A stretch of DNA of 64,000 nucleotides from Streptomyces sp. ASQP_92. Lineage in GTDB: Bacteria; Actinomycetota; Actinomycetes; Streptomycetales; Streptomycetaceae. Below, in pieces: positions 7,599 to 15,878 of this stretch. Made by a program: the position numbers and the translations under genes. The stretch lies in NCBI RefSeq assembly GCF_025399895.1, contig NZ_JAODUA010000016.1, positions 62,001 to 126,000 on the forward strand. The letters run 5' to 3'. Below the pieces are notes generated by a model. That model saw only the letters and a program-made list of their open reading frames with translations. It searched no databases and was not told the origin of the DNA. The first letter of the stretch is position 1. Each line of letters opens with the position of its first letter.

Positions 7599-9143
7599 AT
7601 GACCGAAACCGCCAGCGCCTCAGCGATCGCGCCGAGCCGTACCGTCGCCGTCGTCGGCACCGGGACCATGGGGCAGGGCATCGCCCAGGTCGCCCTCGTC
7701 GCCGGACACCGCGTACGGCTCTACGACGCCGTGCCGGACCGGGCGCGCGAGGCCGCCGACGCCCTCGCCGGACGCCTGGACCGGCTGGTCGACAAGGGCC
7801 GTATGGACGCCACCGACCGCGACGGGGCGCTGGCCCGTCTGCACCCGGCCGCGGAGCTGTCCGAGCTCGCCGACGCGGCGCTCGTCGTCGAGGCCGTCCT
7901 GGAACAACTCTCCGTCAAACAGGAGCTGTTCAGGGCCCTGGAGGACGTGGTGGGCGAGGACTGCCTGCTGGCCACCAACACCTCCTCGCTCTCCGTCACC
8001 GCGATCGCGGGGGCGCTCCGGCACCCCGGCCGCTTCGTGGGCCTGCACTTCTTCAACCCGGCGCCGCTGCTGCCCCTGGTCGAGGTCGTCAGCGGTTTCG
8101 CCACCGACGAGGCCGCCGCGGACCGGGCGTACGAGACGGCGAGGGCCTGGGGCAAGACGCCGGTGCGCTGCACCGACACCCCCGGCTTCATCGTCAACCG
8201 CATCGCCCGGCCCTTCTACGCCGAGGCCTTCGCGATCCACGAGGAGCGCGGCGCGGACCCGGCCACCATCGACGCGGTGCTGCGTGAGAGCGGCGGGTTC
8301 CGGATGGGCCCCTTCGAGCTCACCGACCTCATCGGGCAGGACGTGAACGAGGCGGTGACCCGCTCGGTCTGGGAGTCCTTCTTCCAGAGCCCCAAGTTCA
8401 CGCCGTCCCTCGCCCAGCGGCGCCTGGTCGAGTCGGGGCTGCACGGGCGCAAGAGCGGACGCGGCTGGTACGCCTATGGGACGCCCGGCGCGCCTTCACA
8501 GGAGGTTGCGCGTCCCGCGCCGCACACCGCGCCGCCCACGAAGGCGCCGGATGCCGTCACCGTCGTCGGTGACCTGGGGCCGGCCCGTGAACTGGTCGCG
8601 ATGATGACCGAGGCCGGCATCGATGTGACGAGCGTCAACGAGGGCGGTCCCTACATCGAGCTTCCGGGGGATGGACAGCTCGTCCCGGCCGACGGCAAGA
8701 CGTCCGTCGAGTTCGCTGACGTCGTCTACTTCGACCTCGCCCTCGACTACCGGGGCGCCACCCGGATCGCGCTCTCCGCGAGCGAGGACACCTCCGAGCG
8801 TGCCGTCACCGAGGCCGTCGGCCTGTTCCAGAGGCTCGGCAAGGAGGTCAGCGTCATCGGCGACGTGCCGGGCATGATCGTCGCCCGGACCGTGGCGATG
8901 CTCGTCGACCTCGCCGCCGACGCCGTCGCCAAGGGCGTCGCCACGGCCGAGGACATCGACACGGCGATGCGCCTGGGCGTCAACTACCCGCTGGGGCCGC
9001 TCGAATGGAACCGCCGGCTCGGCCGGGACTGGGCGTACGACCTGCTCTCCGCGCTGCACGAGCGCTGCCCCACCGGCCGCTATGCCCCCTCGCTCGCGCT
9101 CTACCGCCAGGCGTACGCGGGCGATGAGGAGACGGGCTCATGA
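7599..9143 (+). CDS. paaH: 3-hydroxyacyl-CoA dehydrogenase (PaaH-like)
   Basis: 514 residues. NAD-dependent oxidation of a 3-hydroxyacyl-CoA; by context (3S)-3-hydroxyadipyl-CoA in phenylacetate degradation. The N-terminal Rossmann motif VVGTGTMGQGIAQVALVAG is at about 14-32. The catalytic region includes NTSSLSVTAIA, GLHFFNPAPLLPLVEVV and DTPGFIVNRIARPF, followed by a duplicated C-terminal domain with VPGMIVARTVAMLVDLA and GVNYPLGPLEW. The length fits the double-C-domain PaaH class. The ATG is preceded by GGGGAGGA. It overlaps the TetR gene by 4 bp (ATGA). The role is inferred from neighbours; general beta-oxidation is the alternative. Confidence 0.85.
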   Translation: MTETASASAIAPSRTVAVVGTGTMGQGIAQVALVAGHRVRLYDAVPDRAREAADALAGRLDRLVDKGRMDATDRDGALARLHPAAELSELADAALVVEAVLEQLSVKQELFRALEDVVGEDCLLATNTSSLSVTAIAGALRHPGRFVGLHFFNPAPLLPLVEVVSGFATDEAAADRAYETARAWGKTPVRCTDTPGFIVNRIARPFYAEAFAIHEERGADPATIDAVLRESGGFRMGPFELTDLIGQDVNEAVTRSVWESFFQSPKFTPSLAQRRLVESGLHGRKSGRGWYAYGTPGAPSQEVARPAPHTAPPTKAPDAVTVVGDLGPARELVAMMTEAGIDVTSVNEGGPYIELPGDGQLVPADGKTSVEFADVVYFDLALDYRGATRIALSASEDTSERAVTEAVGLFQRLGKEVSVIGDVPGMIVARTVAMLVDLAADAVAKGVATAEDIDTAMRLGVNYPLGPLEWNRRLGRDWAYDLLSALHERCPTGRYAPSLALYRQAYAGDEETGS

Positions 9144-9733
9144 CCACGGCCAAGCGCGACACCTACACGCCCGAAACACTGCTCACGGTCGCGGTGCGGG
9201 TCTTCAACGAGCGCGGCTACGACGGCACGTCGATGGAGCATCTGTCCAAAGCGGCCGGGATCTCCAAGTCGTCGATCTACCACCATGTGGCCGGCAAGGA
9301 GGAGCTGCTCCGCCGGGCGGTGAGCCGCGCCCTGGACGGACTCTTCGGTGTGCTGGACGAGCCGGGTGCCGTGCGCGGCCGGTCCATCGAGCGGGTTGAA
9401 TACGTCACTCGGCGTACCGTGGAAGTCCTGATGGCCGAACTCCCCTACGTCACCCTGCTGTTGCGCGTCCGGGGCAACACCAAGACCGAACGCTGGGCGA
9501 TGGAGCGCCGGCGCGAGTTCGACCAGCGCGTCGCCGATCTGCTCAAGGCGGCCGTCGCGGACGGCGACCTCCGCGCCGACCTGGACATTCGACTGGCGAC
9601 CCGGCTGCTGTTCGGCATGGTCAACTCGCTGGTGGAGTGGTACCGGCCGCAGCGCGAGGGCGAGGCGGACGGGGCGCAGGTGGCGGACACCGTGGTGCGG
9701 ATGGCGCTCGAGGGGCTGCGGACCGGGCACTGA
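9140..9733 (+). CDS. TetR-family regulator, candidate PaaR
   Basis: 197-residue TetR protein. The N-terminal helix-turn-helix reads GYDGTSMEHLSKAAGISKSS then IYHHVAGKEELLRRAV (about 25-65), followed by an all-helical ligand domain. It is translationally coupled to the paaH-like gene. The divergent spacer upstream of that gene has an 18-bp near-palindrome found also before paaA and before a 2-oxoacid dehydrogenase operon. By analogy with PaaR of other bacteria it probably represses these units and is released by phenylacetyl-CoA; the ligand is inference. Confidence 0.8.
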   Translation: MTTAKRDTYTPETLLTVAVRVFNERGYDGTSMEHLSKAAGISKSSIYHHVAGKEELLRRAVSRALDGLFGVLDEPGAVRGRSIERVEYVTRRTVEVLMAELPYVTLLLRVRGNTKTERWAMERRREFDQRVADLLKAAVADGDLRADLDIRLATRLLFGMVNSLVEWYRPQREGEADGAQVADTVVRMALEGLRTGH

Positions 9734-9782
9734 CTTCCGCCACCGTTGACCCGGCCACCGAAGTCGATCACCATCCCCTGAC

Positions 9783-10580
9783 ATGGCTGCCCCGCGAACT
9801 CCCGCGCCCCTTGTGTCCCTCTGCGCCACGGTGCTGCTCGTGGGGGTGACGCTGGCCGGGTGCGGGGGCGGAAAAAACGATGTGGCGGGGAAGTCTCCGG
9901 GCGCCCGGACGGCGGCCGGGGCGACGCCGTCCGCCTCGCCGGGTCCGGCCAAGGGCGACGACTTCGGCTGTCTGAGCCCCGAACAGGCCTCGACCGGCTC
10001 CATCGTCTTCAAGAGTGCGAAGGGAGCGCCCACTGGCGGCTTTCTGACCGGTAGTGGCACCACCGGGATCGTTCTCGCCCACCAGTCGGACGGAAACGTC
10101 TGCCAGTGGAAGGACAAGGCAGCCGAGCTCGGCAAGGCCGGTTTCCGGGTGCTCGCCGTCAACAGCACGACCGGCGACGAGGAGGCCGAGATCGAGGGCG
10201 CGGCCGCCACCCTGCGGGCCGGGGGCGCCTGGAAACTGCTCCTCATGGGCGCGTCCAAGGGAGCGACGGCCACGGTGGCGGCAGGGGCCCACATGCCGCT
10301 GAAACCGGACGCGGTGGTCTCGCTGTCCGCCCCCGAGCAGTACGGCTTCATGGACGCGCTCGACGCCGCCGGAAAACTGACGGCCCCGGTGCTCTATGCG
10401 GCCGGTGACCAGGACGGCACGTTCACCAGAGCCGCCCGGGAGCTGAGCGCGGCCAGTGTGAAGGCCCCGGAGCACCGGCTCGTGACCGTCCAGGGGTCGG
10501 CCGCGCACGGTGTGGCCCTGCTGGCCGACCCCGACACCTGGAAGACCGTGCTCGCCTTCTTGAAGAAGTACCGCACCTGA
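9783..10580 (+). CDS. Lipoprotein with alpha/beta-hydrolase fold
   Basis: 265 residues. The signal peptide LVSLCATVLLVGVTLAGC ends in a lipobox (LAGC, Cys about 28), so it should be a membrane-anchored exported lipoprotein. The mature part reads like a small alpha/beta hydrolase: GTTGIVLAHQSDGNVCQW, a nucleophile-elbow-like LLMGASKGATATVAAG (G-A-S-K-G), then PVLYAAGDQDGTF and a late His in GSAAHGVALL. Substrate unknown; esterase or dienelactone-hydrolase-like activity is possible. No clear ribosome site at the ATG; internal GTG starts are possible. Convergent with the Lrp gene. Confidence 0.75.
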   Translation: MAAPRTPAPLVSLCATVLLVGVTLAGCGGGKNDVAGKSPGARTAAGATPSASPGPAKGDDFGCLSPEQASTGSIVFKSAKGAPTGGFLTGSGTTGIVLAHQSDGNVCQWKDKAAELGKAGFRVLAVNSTTGDEEAEIEGAAATLRAGGAWKLLLMGASKGATATVAAGAHMPLKPDAVVSLSAPEQYGFMDALDAAGKLTAPVLYAAGDQDGTFTRAARELSAASVKAPEHRLVTVQGSAAHGVALLADPDTWKTVLAFLKKYRT

Positions 10581-10640
10581 GGTGTGGACGAAGGACCGCA
10601 GCTGAGCGGCCCCGACCTTTTCGGCCGGCCGTCCCGGCCC

Positions 10641-11129
10641 CTACGCGGGGTCCAGATCGGTCTCCTCGAACACGAGCAGGGTGCGCGTCGACAGCACCTC
10701 CGGGATGGACTGGATACGGGTCAGGACCAGCTCGCGCAGCGCCCTGTTGTCGGGGGTGTGCACCAGAAGCAGCACGTCGAAGTCCCCGCTCACCAGGGCG
10801 ATGTGGGCGGCGCCCGGCAGTTTCTGGAGCTCCTCGCGGACCGTGCGCCACGAGTTCTGCACGATCTTCAGGGTGATGTACGCGGCGGCGCCCTGCCCCG
10901 CCCGCTCGTGGTCGACGCGCGCGGTGAAGCCGCGGATCACGTTGTCCTCGACGAGCCGGTTGATGCGCGCGTAGGCGTTGGCGCGCGAGACGTGCACCCG
11001 TTCGGCGACGGAGCGTATCGAGGCCCTGCCGTCGGTCTGGAGGATGCGCAGAATGTCGTGGTCGATCTGGTCCAGCGGGCGTGGCGGTACCGGCCGAATC
11101 TCGCCGGTGGCCATTTGTTCAGCTGCCAT
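10641..11129 (-). CDS. Lrp/AsnC-family transcriptional regulator
   Basis: 162 residues. N-terminal winged HTH: LDQIDHDILRILQTDGRASI then AERVHVSRANAYARINRLV. C-terminal AsnC/RAM ligand domain: AYITLKIVQNSW, AHIALVSGDFDVLLLVHTPD, VLSTRTLLVFEE. The ATG at 11129 follows a run of G. Divergent from the 2-oxoacid dehydrogenase operon, the arrangement known for BkdR-type regulators of branched-chain keto acid dehydrogenase genes. Likely amino-acid-responsive; could also act on the second dehydrogenase operon at 27 kb. Confidence 0.88.
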   Translation of the reverse strand: MAAEQMATGEIRPVPPRPLDQIDHDILRILQTDGRASIRSVAERVHVSRANAYARINRLVEDNVIRGFTARVDHERAGQGAAAYITLKIVQNSWRTVREELQKLPGAAHIALVSGDFDVLLLVHTPDNRALRELVLTRIQSIPEVLSTRTLLVFEETDLDPA

Positions 11130-11187
11130 GTCCCCCCGCCTTCCTGTTGTGGACGACCTGTTCCCATCCCAGGCTGTGGAGAACCGT

Positions 11188-11198
11188 TTGTCCACAGG
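11188..11198 (-). promoter_or_regulatory. CCTGTGGACAA motif (DnaA-box-like, reverse)
   Basis: Reads TTGTCCACAGG on the + strand, with a perfect TTGTCCACA. Related half matches (TGTGGACGA at about 11150, TGTGGAGAA at about 11175) lie in the same spacer. Third copy of the motif seen beside the other two PaaR-like sites. Confidence 0.45.
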
Positions 11199-11230
11199 CT
11201 GGAGGCGCCTGTAGCCAAAATGCGTCCACG

Positions 11231-11248
11231 ACCGAACAATCGGTAGGT
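11231..11248. promoter_or_regulatory. Candidate PaaR operator upstream of 2-oxoacid dehydrogenase operon
   Basis: ACCGAACAATCGGTAGGT, matching the paaA site in 16 of 18 positions. It lies 64 bp before the E1alpha start and 102 bp before the divergent Lrp gene. It suggests the dehydrogenase operon is co-regulated with phenylacetate genes. Confidence 0.62.
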
Positions 11249-11311
11249 GAGGGGCGTCACAGTCGCGCGCCTCGTTCTGGATGTCCGCTCCCGACACGGA
11301 GGTGCATTGGC

Positions 11312-12436
11312 ATGACGGTCCAAGAGCTCCCCGGGGCCGCCGCATACCGGCCGACCCCTCCGCCCGCCTGGAGGCCCCGCACCGACCCCGCACCGCTCCT
11401 GCCGGACCCCGAGCCGTACCGGGTCCTCGGTACGGGCGCTGAGCTCGACCGCGCGCTGATGCTGAAGCTGTACGCCGAGCTGGTGCGCGGGCGCCGTTTC
11501 AACGCCCAGGCGACCGCCCTCACCAAGCAGGGCCGCCTCGCCGTGTACCCGTCCTCGACCGGCCAGGAGGCCTGCGAGGTCGCCGCGGCGCTCGCCCTGG
11601 AGGAGCGCGACTGGCTGTTCCCCAGCTACCGCGACACCCTCGCCGCCGTCGCCCGGGGCCTGGACCCCGTCGAGGCCCTCACGCTGCTGCGCGGCGACTG
11701 GCACACCGGCTACGACCCGCGCCGCCACCGCATCGCCCCGCTGTGCACCCCGCTCGCCACCCAGCTCCCGCATGCGGTGGGCCTGGCCCACGCGGCCCGA
11801 CTCAAGGGCGACGACGTGGTGGCGCTCGCCCTGGTCGGCGACGGCGGCACCAGCGAGGGCGACTTCCACGAGGCGCTGAACTTCGCGGCCGTCTGGCAGG
11901 CCCCGGTGGTCTTCCTGGTCCAGAACAACGGTTTCGCGATCTCCGTGCCGCTCGCCAAGCAGACCGCAGCGCCCTCCCTCGCCCACAAGGCCGTCGGGTA
12001 CGGCATGCCCGGCCGCCTGGTGGACGGCAATGACGCACCGGCCGTGCACCAGGTGCTCGGCGAGGCCGTCGCCCGGGCCCGGCGCGGTGGCGGGCCCACC
12101 CTGATCGAGGCCGTCACCTACCGCATGGAGGCGCACACCAACGCCGACGACGCGACGCGCTACCGGGGCTCCGCCGAAGTCGACGCCTGGCGCGACCATG
12201 ACCCGATCCGCCTCCTGGAGGGCGAGTTGACCGCCCGCGGGCTCCTCGACGAGGACGGCATACGCGCCGCCGCCGAGGCCGCCGAGACCATGGCCGCGGC
12301 CCTGCGCGAGCAGATGAACACCGAGCCGTCCCTCGCCCCCATGGACCTCTTCGCCGAGGTCTACGCCGAACAGAGCGGCCAACTGCGCGAGCAGGCCGCC
12401 CAGTTGCGCGCCGAGCTGGAAGCCGAGGCCCGGTGA
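11312..12436 (+). CDS. 2-oxoacid dehydrogenase E1 alpha subunit
   Basis: 374 residues. Thiamine-diphosphate-dependent decarboxylating subunit of a branched-chain/pyruvate-type 2-oxoacid dehydrogenase. The ThDP/Mg motif is GDGGTSEGDFHEALNF... ending QNN (about 176-206). Other motifs: YPSSTGQEACEVAAALAL, LFPSYRDT, TYRMEAHTNADDATRY. The ATG at 11312 has GGAGG upstream. First gene of a tight E1alpha-E1beta-E2 operon (stop/start overlaps). The substrate is not read from sequence: branched-chain keto acids are the usual assignment; the PaaR-like site upstream raises phenylpyruvate as an option. Confidence 0.88.
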   Translation: MTVQELPGAAAYRPTPPPAWRPRTDPAPLLPDPEPYRVLGTGAELDRALMLKLYAELVRGRRFNAQATALTKQGRLAVYPSSTGQEACEVAAALALEERDWLFPSYRDTLAAVARGLDPVEALTLLRGDWHTGYDPRRHRIAPLCTPLATQLPHAVGLAHAARLKGDDVVALALVGDGGTSEGDFHEALNFAAVWQAPVVFLVQNNGFAISVPLAKQTAAPSLAHKAVGYGMPGRLVDGNDAPAVHQVLGEAVARARRGGGPTLIEAVTYRMEAHTNADDATRYRGSAEVDAWRDHDPIRLLEGELTARGLLDEDGIRAAAEAAETMAAALREQMNTEPSLAPMDLFAEVYAEQSGQLREQAAQLRAELEAEAR

Positions 12437-13467
12437 TGACCACCGCCACCGACAACACCACCGCCCGGCGAGCCGACAAGAAGCCCGCCACCATGGCGCA
12501 GGCCCTCCAGCGCGCCATGCGCGACGCGATGGCCGAGGACCCGACCGTCCACGTCCTTGGAGAGGACGTCGGCACCCTGGGCGGCGTCTTCCGGGTCACC
12601 GACGGGCTCGCCAAGGAGTTCGGCGAGGACCGCTGCACCGACACCCCGCTCGCCGAGGCCGGCATCCTCGGCACGGCCGTCGGCATGGCGATGTACGGGC
12701 TGCGCCCGGTCGTCGAGATGCAGTTCGACGCCTTCGCGTATCCGGCGTTCGAGCAGCTCATCAGCCATGTCTCCAAGATGCGCAACCGCACCCGCGGGGC
12801 CATGGCGATGCCCATCGTGGTGCGTGTGCCCTACGGCGGCGGCATCGGCGGCGTCGAGCACCACAGCGACTCCAGCGAGGCCTACTACATGGCCACGCCC
12901 GGCCTGAAGGTCGTCACGCCCGCCACCGTGGAGGACGCGTACGGCCTGCTCAGGGAGGCCATCGCCTGCGACGACCCGGTCGTCTTCCTGGAGCCCAAGC
13001 GCCTGTACTGGTCGAAGTCCGACTGGTCGCCCGAGAGCCCCGCGCCTGTGGAGCCCATCGGAAAGGCGGTCGTGCGGCGTGCCGGGCGCAGCGCCACCCT
13101 GATCACCTACGGCCCGTCCGTGCCGGTGTGTCTGGAGGCGGCCGAGGCCGCCCGCGAGGAGGGCTGGGACCTCGAAGTCGTCGACCTGCGCTCCCTCGTG
13201 CCGTTCGACGACGAGACGGTGTGCGCATCGGTGCGCCGCACCGGGCGGGCCGTCGTCGTCCACGAGTCCTCCGGCTTCGGGGGCCCCGGCGGCGAGATCG
13301 CGGCGCGCGTCACGGAGCGCTGCTTCCACCACCTGGAGGCGCCCGTGCTGCGGGTGGCCGGCTTCGACATCCCGTATCCGCCGCCGATGCTGGAGAAGCA
13401 CCATCTGCCCGGCGTGGACCGGGTTCTGGACGCGGTGGCGCGGTTGCAGTGGGAGGCGGGGCACTGA
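12436..13467 (+). CDS. 2-oxoacid dehydrogenase E1 beta subunit
   Basis: 343 residues, transketolase-like pyrimidine-binding subunit pairing with the E1 alpha just upstream. Conserved stretches: VLGEDVGTLGGVFRVTDGLA, DTPLAEAGILGTAVGMAMYG, RVPYGGGIGGVEHHSDSSEA, ITYGPSVPVCLEAAE. The ATG at 12436 overlaps the E1alpha stop (TGATG); a GTG three bases earlier is in the same frame. The stop overlaps the E2 start in the same way. Confidence 0.9.
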   Translation: MTTATDNTTARRADKKPATMAQALQRAMRDAMAEDPTVHVLGEDVGTLGGVFRVTDGLAKEFGEDRCTDTPLAEAGILGTAVGMAMYGLRPVVEMQFDAFAYPAFEQLISHVSKMRNRTRGAMAMPIVVRVPYGGGIGGVEHHSDSSEAYYMATPGLKVVTPATVEDAYGLLREAIACDDPVVFLEPKRLYWSKSDWSPESPAPVEPIGKAVVRRAGRSATLITYGPSVPVCLEAAEAAREEGWDLEVVDLRSLVPFDDETVCASVRRTGRAVVVHESSGFGGPGGEIAARVTERCFHHLEAPVLRVAGFDIPYPPPMLEKHHLPGVDRVLDAVARLQWEAGH

Positions 13468-14822
13468 TGCCGAAGGTGCTGGAGTTCAAGCTGCCCGACC
13501 TCGGTGAGGGACTCACCGAGGCGGAGATCGTGCGCTGGCTCGTCGCGGTCGGCGACGTGGTGGCCGTGGACCAGCCGGTCGTCGAGGTCGAGACGGCGAA
13601 GGCGATGGTCGAGGTGCCCTGCCCCTACGGCGGCGTCGTCACCGCCCGCTTCGGCGAAGAGGGCACCGAACTGCCGGTCGGATCACCGCTGTTGACCGTC
13701 GCGGTCGGCGCGCCGCCGGAGCGGGACAGCGCCGGGGCCTCCGAGGGCGCCGGGTCCCCGGACGCCGGGTCCTCCGAGCACTCGGGCAACGTCCTGGTGG
13801 GGTACGGGACGGGCACGGCCACCACCCGCCGCCGCGCCCGCGTACGGCCCGCCGCGCCCGTGTCCGCCGCGCCCGCCCCGGCCGCGCCCGACACCGCCGT
13901 CACGGTGGACGCCGCGCCCGCCGCGGCGACGGGACCCGTGCCGGTCATCTCGCCGCTCGTACGCAGGCTGGCCCGCGAACACGGCCTGGATCTGCGGGAG
14001 TTGCGGGGCACCGGACCCGAGGGCCTCATCCTGCGCGTCGACGTCGAGTCGGCGGTGCGGGCGCCCGCCGAGACCCCGGCACCGGCCGCGCGCGTCGCTC
14101 AGGCACCCGCCGCGCGCACCTCCGGGGCGCCTGCCGGGGAGCGGATCGCGCTCAAGGGCATCCGGGGCGCGGTCGCCGACAAGCTCAGCCGCAGCCGGAC
14201 CGAAATCCCCGACGCCACCTGCTGGGTGGACGCGGACGCCACGGAGCTGATGGCGGCCCGCGCCGCCATGAACGCCGTGGGCGGCCCCAAGGTGTCCGTC
14301 CTCGCGCTGCTCGCCCGGATCTGCGCGGCGGCCCTCGCCCGCTTCCCCGAGCTGAACGCCACGGTCGACCTGGCGGCCCGCGAGATCGTGCGGCTGCCCG
14401 AGGTGCACCTGGGTTTCGCCGCGCAGACCGAGCGCGGCCTGGTCGTCCCGGTCGTCCGCGACGCCCACCGCCGCAACGTCGACTCGCTCGGCGCGGAGCT
14501 CGCCCGGCTCACCGAGGCGGCCCGCACGGGCACCCTGACCCCGGCCGAACTGACCGGCGGCACCTTCACCCTCAACAACTACGGGGTGTTCGGCGTCGAC
14601 GGGTCCACGCCGATCATCAACCACCCCGAAGCGGCGATGCTGGGCGTGGGCCGCATCATCCCCAAGCCCTGGGTGCACGAGGGTGAGCTCGCCGTGCGCC
14701 AGGTGGTGCAGCTCTCCCTCACCTTCGACCACCGGGTGTGCGACGGCGGCACCGCGGGAGGCTTCCTGCGCCACGTCGCGGACTGTGTGGAACACCCGGC
14801 GGTTCTGCTGCGCACCCTGTGA
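13467..14822 (+). CDS. 2-oxoacid dehydrogenase E2 (dihydrolipoyl acyltransferase)
   Basis: 451 residues. Single lipoyl domain (about 1-80) with lipoyl Lys45 in ETAKAMVE; an Ala/Pro linker; an E1/E3-binding domain at about 160-195 (SPLVRRLAREHGLDLRELRG); a second linker; and the catalytic domain (about 225-451) ending in the DHRVCDGG active-site motif (His about 422). It transfers the acyl group from lipoate to CoA. No E3 gene is adjacent, as is common in actinobacteria. Last gene of the operon. Confidence 0.9.
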   Translation: MPKVLEFKLPDLGEGLTEAEIVRWLVAVGDVVAVDQPVVEVETAKAMVEVPCPYGGVVTARFGEEGTELPVGSPLLTVAVGAPPERDSAGASEGAGSPDAGSSEHSGNVLVGYGTGTATTRRRARVRPAAPVSAAPAPAAPDTAVTVDAAPAAATGPVPVISPLVRRLAREHGLDLRELRGTGPEGLILRVDVESAVRAPAETPAPAARVAQAPAARTSGAPAGERIALKGIRGAVADKLSRSRTEIPDATCWVDADATELMAARAAMNAVGGPKVSVLALLARICAAALARFPELNATVDLAAREIVRLPEVHLGFAAQTERGLVVPVVRDAHRRNVDSLGAELARLTEAARTGTLTPAELTGGTFTLNNYGVFGVDGSTPIINHPEAAMLGVGRIIPKPWVHEGELAVRQVVQLSLTFDHRVCDGGTAGGFLRHVADCVEHPAVLLRTL

Positions 14823-14834
14823 CGAAGGTCCCCG

Positions 14835-14919
14835 GACGAAGGCCCCCGCGCGATCGGGAGGTGCGCGGGGGTGTGAGGACGGACGAAGGTCCCCGCGCAC
14901 TCGGGACGTGCGCGGGGGT
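14835..14919 (+). terminator. Two tandem hairpins after the E2 gene
   Basis: Two diverged direct repeats, each beginning GACGAAGG, form separate hairpins. The first has a 9-bp stem CCCCCGCGC / GCGCGGGGG (14843-14871); the second a 10-bp stem CCCCGCGCAC / GTGCGCGGGG with a 7-nt loop (14891-14917). No T-tract. Probably terminates the dehydrogenase operon before the MobA-like gene. Confidence 0.7.
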
Positions 14920-14951
14920 GGGGGCGTCGATCGGCGGCCCATACTCGGGGG

Positions 14952-15878
14952 ATGACCGCGTATGACGCCGCCACGCCCGCGCACGACGCCGAAGCCATCT
15001 CCCCTGGCGCCACAACCCCCGTCTACGACGCGGTAGTTCTGGCCGGAGGCGCCGCCAAGCGCCTCGGCGGCGCCGACAAGCCCGGGCTCAGCGTGGGCGG
15101 CCGCCCCCTGCTCGACCGGGTGCTCACCGCCTGCGCCGGCGCCGCGACCACCGTGGTGGTCGGCGGGCGGCGGCCCACCGCGCGGCCCGTGGTGTGGACC
15201 CGGGAGGAACCGGCCGGTGGCGGGCCGCTGGCCGCGCTGGGCGCCGGAGTGCGCCTCACCTCGGCCGACCGCGTGCTCGTCCTCTCGGCCGATCTGCCGT
15301 TCCTGTCGGCCGCGACCGTCACGGATCTCCTCGGCGCGCTGGAACGCACCGGAAGCGACGGCGCGCTCTGCACCGACGCCGACGGCCGCGACCAGCCCCT
15401 GGTCGCCGTCTACCGGGCCGAACCCCTGCGCCGCGAGCTCGCGCTGGCCGCCACCGAACACGGCTCCCTCGCGGGCCTTCCGCTCCGGCTCCTCGTACGC
15501 GAACTCGACCTGACCCGCGTCACGGCGGACCCCCTCGCCTCGTTCGACTGCGACACCTGGGAGGACCTCGCCGCCGCCCGGGCCCGGATCAGGGACCATG
15601 GGGGCGTGCTGGACGAATGGATCACCGCAGTCAAGAACGAACTCGGCATCGAGCTGGACGTCGACACCGGCGTCCTGCTCGACCTGGCCAGGGACGCCGC
15701 CCATGGTGTCGCCCGGCCCGCCGCTCCGCTCACCACCTTCCTCGTCGGCTACGCGGCCGCGAAGGCGGGCGGTGAGGGCAGGGACGTGGCGGAAGCGGCC
15801 CGCAGGGCGGCCGCGCTCGCCAACCGCTGGGCGGCGGAGGCCGAGGCCGGCGACGGTCCGAAGAACGACGCCGGATGA
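14952..15878 (+). CDS. MobA-like NTP transferase fused to DUF6457 domain
   Basis: 308 residues. N-terminal MobA-type nucleotidyltransferase: AVVLAGGAAKRLGGADKPGL (about 28-47), VLSADLPFLS, ALCTDADGRDQPLVAVYR. This type of domain attaches GMP to the molybdenum cofactor. The C-terminal about 90 residues (LDEWITAVKNELGIELDVDT, then AAHGVARPAAPLTTFLVGYA) match DUF6457, small helical, function unknown. Overlaps moeA by 4 bp (ATGA), supporting a role in molybdenum cofactor maturation. The ATG follows CGGGGG. Confidence 0.85.
   Translation: MTAYDAATPAHDAEAISPGATTPVYDAVVLAGGAAKRLGGADKPGLSVGGRPLLDRVLTACAGAATTVVVGGRRPTARPVVWTREEPAGGGPLAALGAGVRLTSADRVLVLSADLPFLSAATVTDLLGALERTGSDGALCTDADGRDQPLVAVYRAEPLRRELALAATEHGSLAGLPLRLLVRELDLTRVTADPLASFDCDTWEDLAAARARIRDHGGVLDEWITAVKNELGIELDVDTGVLLDLARDAAHGVARPAAPLTTFLVGYAAAKAGGEGRDVAEAARRAAALANRWAAEAEAGDGPKNDAG

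Noticed and set aside
14823..14951. tRNA-like folding in the double hairpin after the first E2 gene
   Set aside because: Two simple stem-loops without a cloverleaf or conserved tRNA bases.
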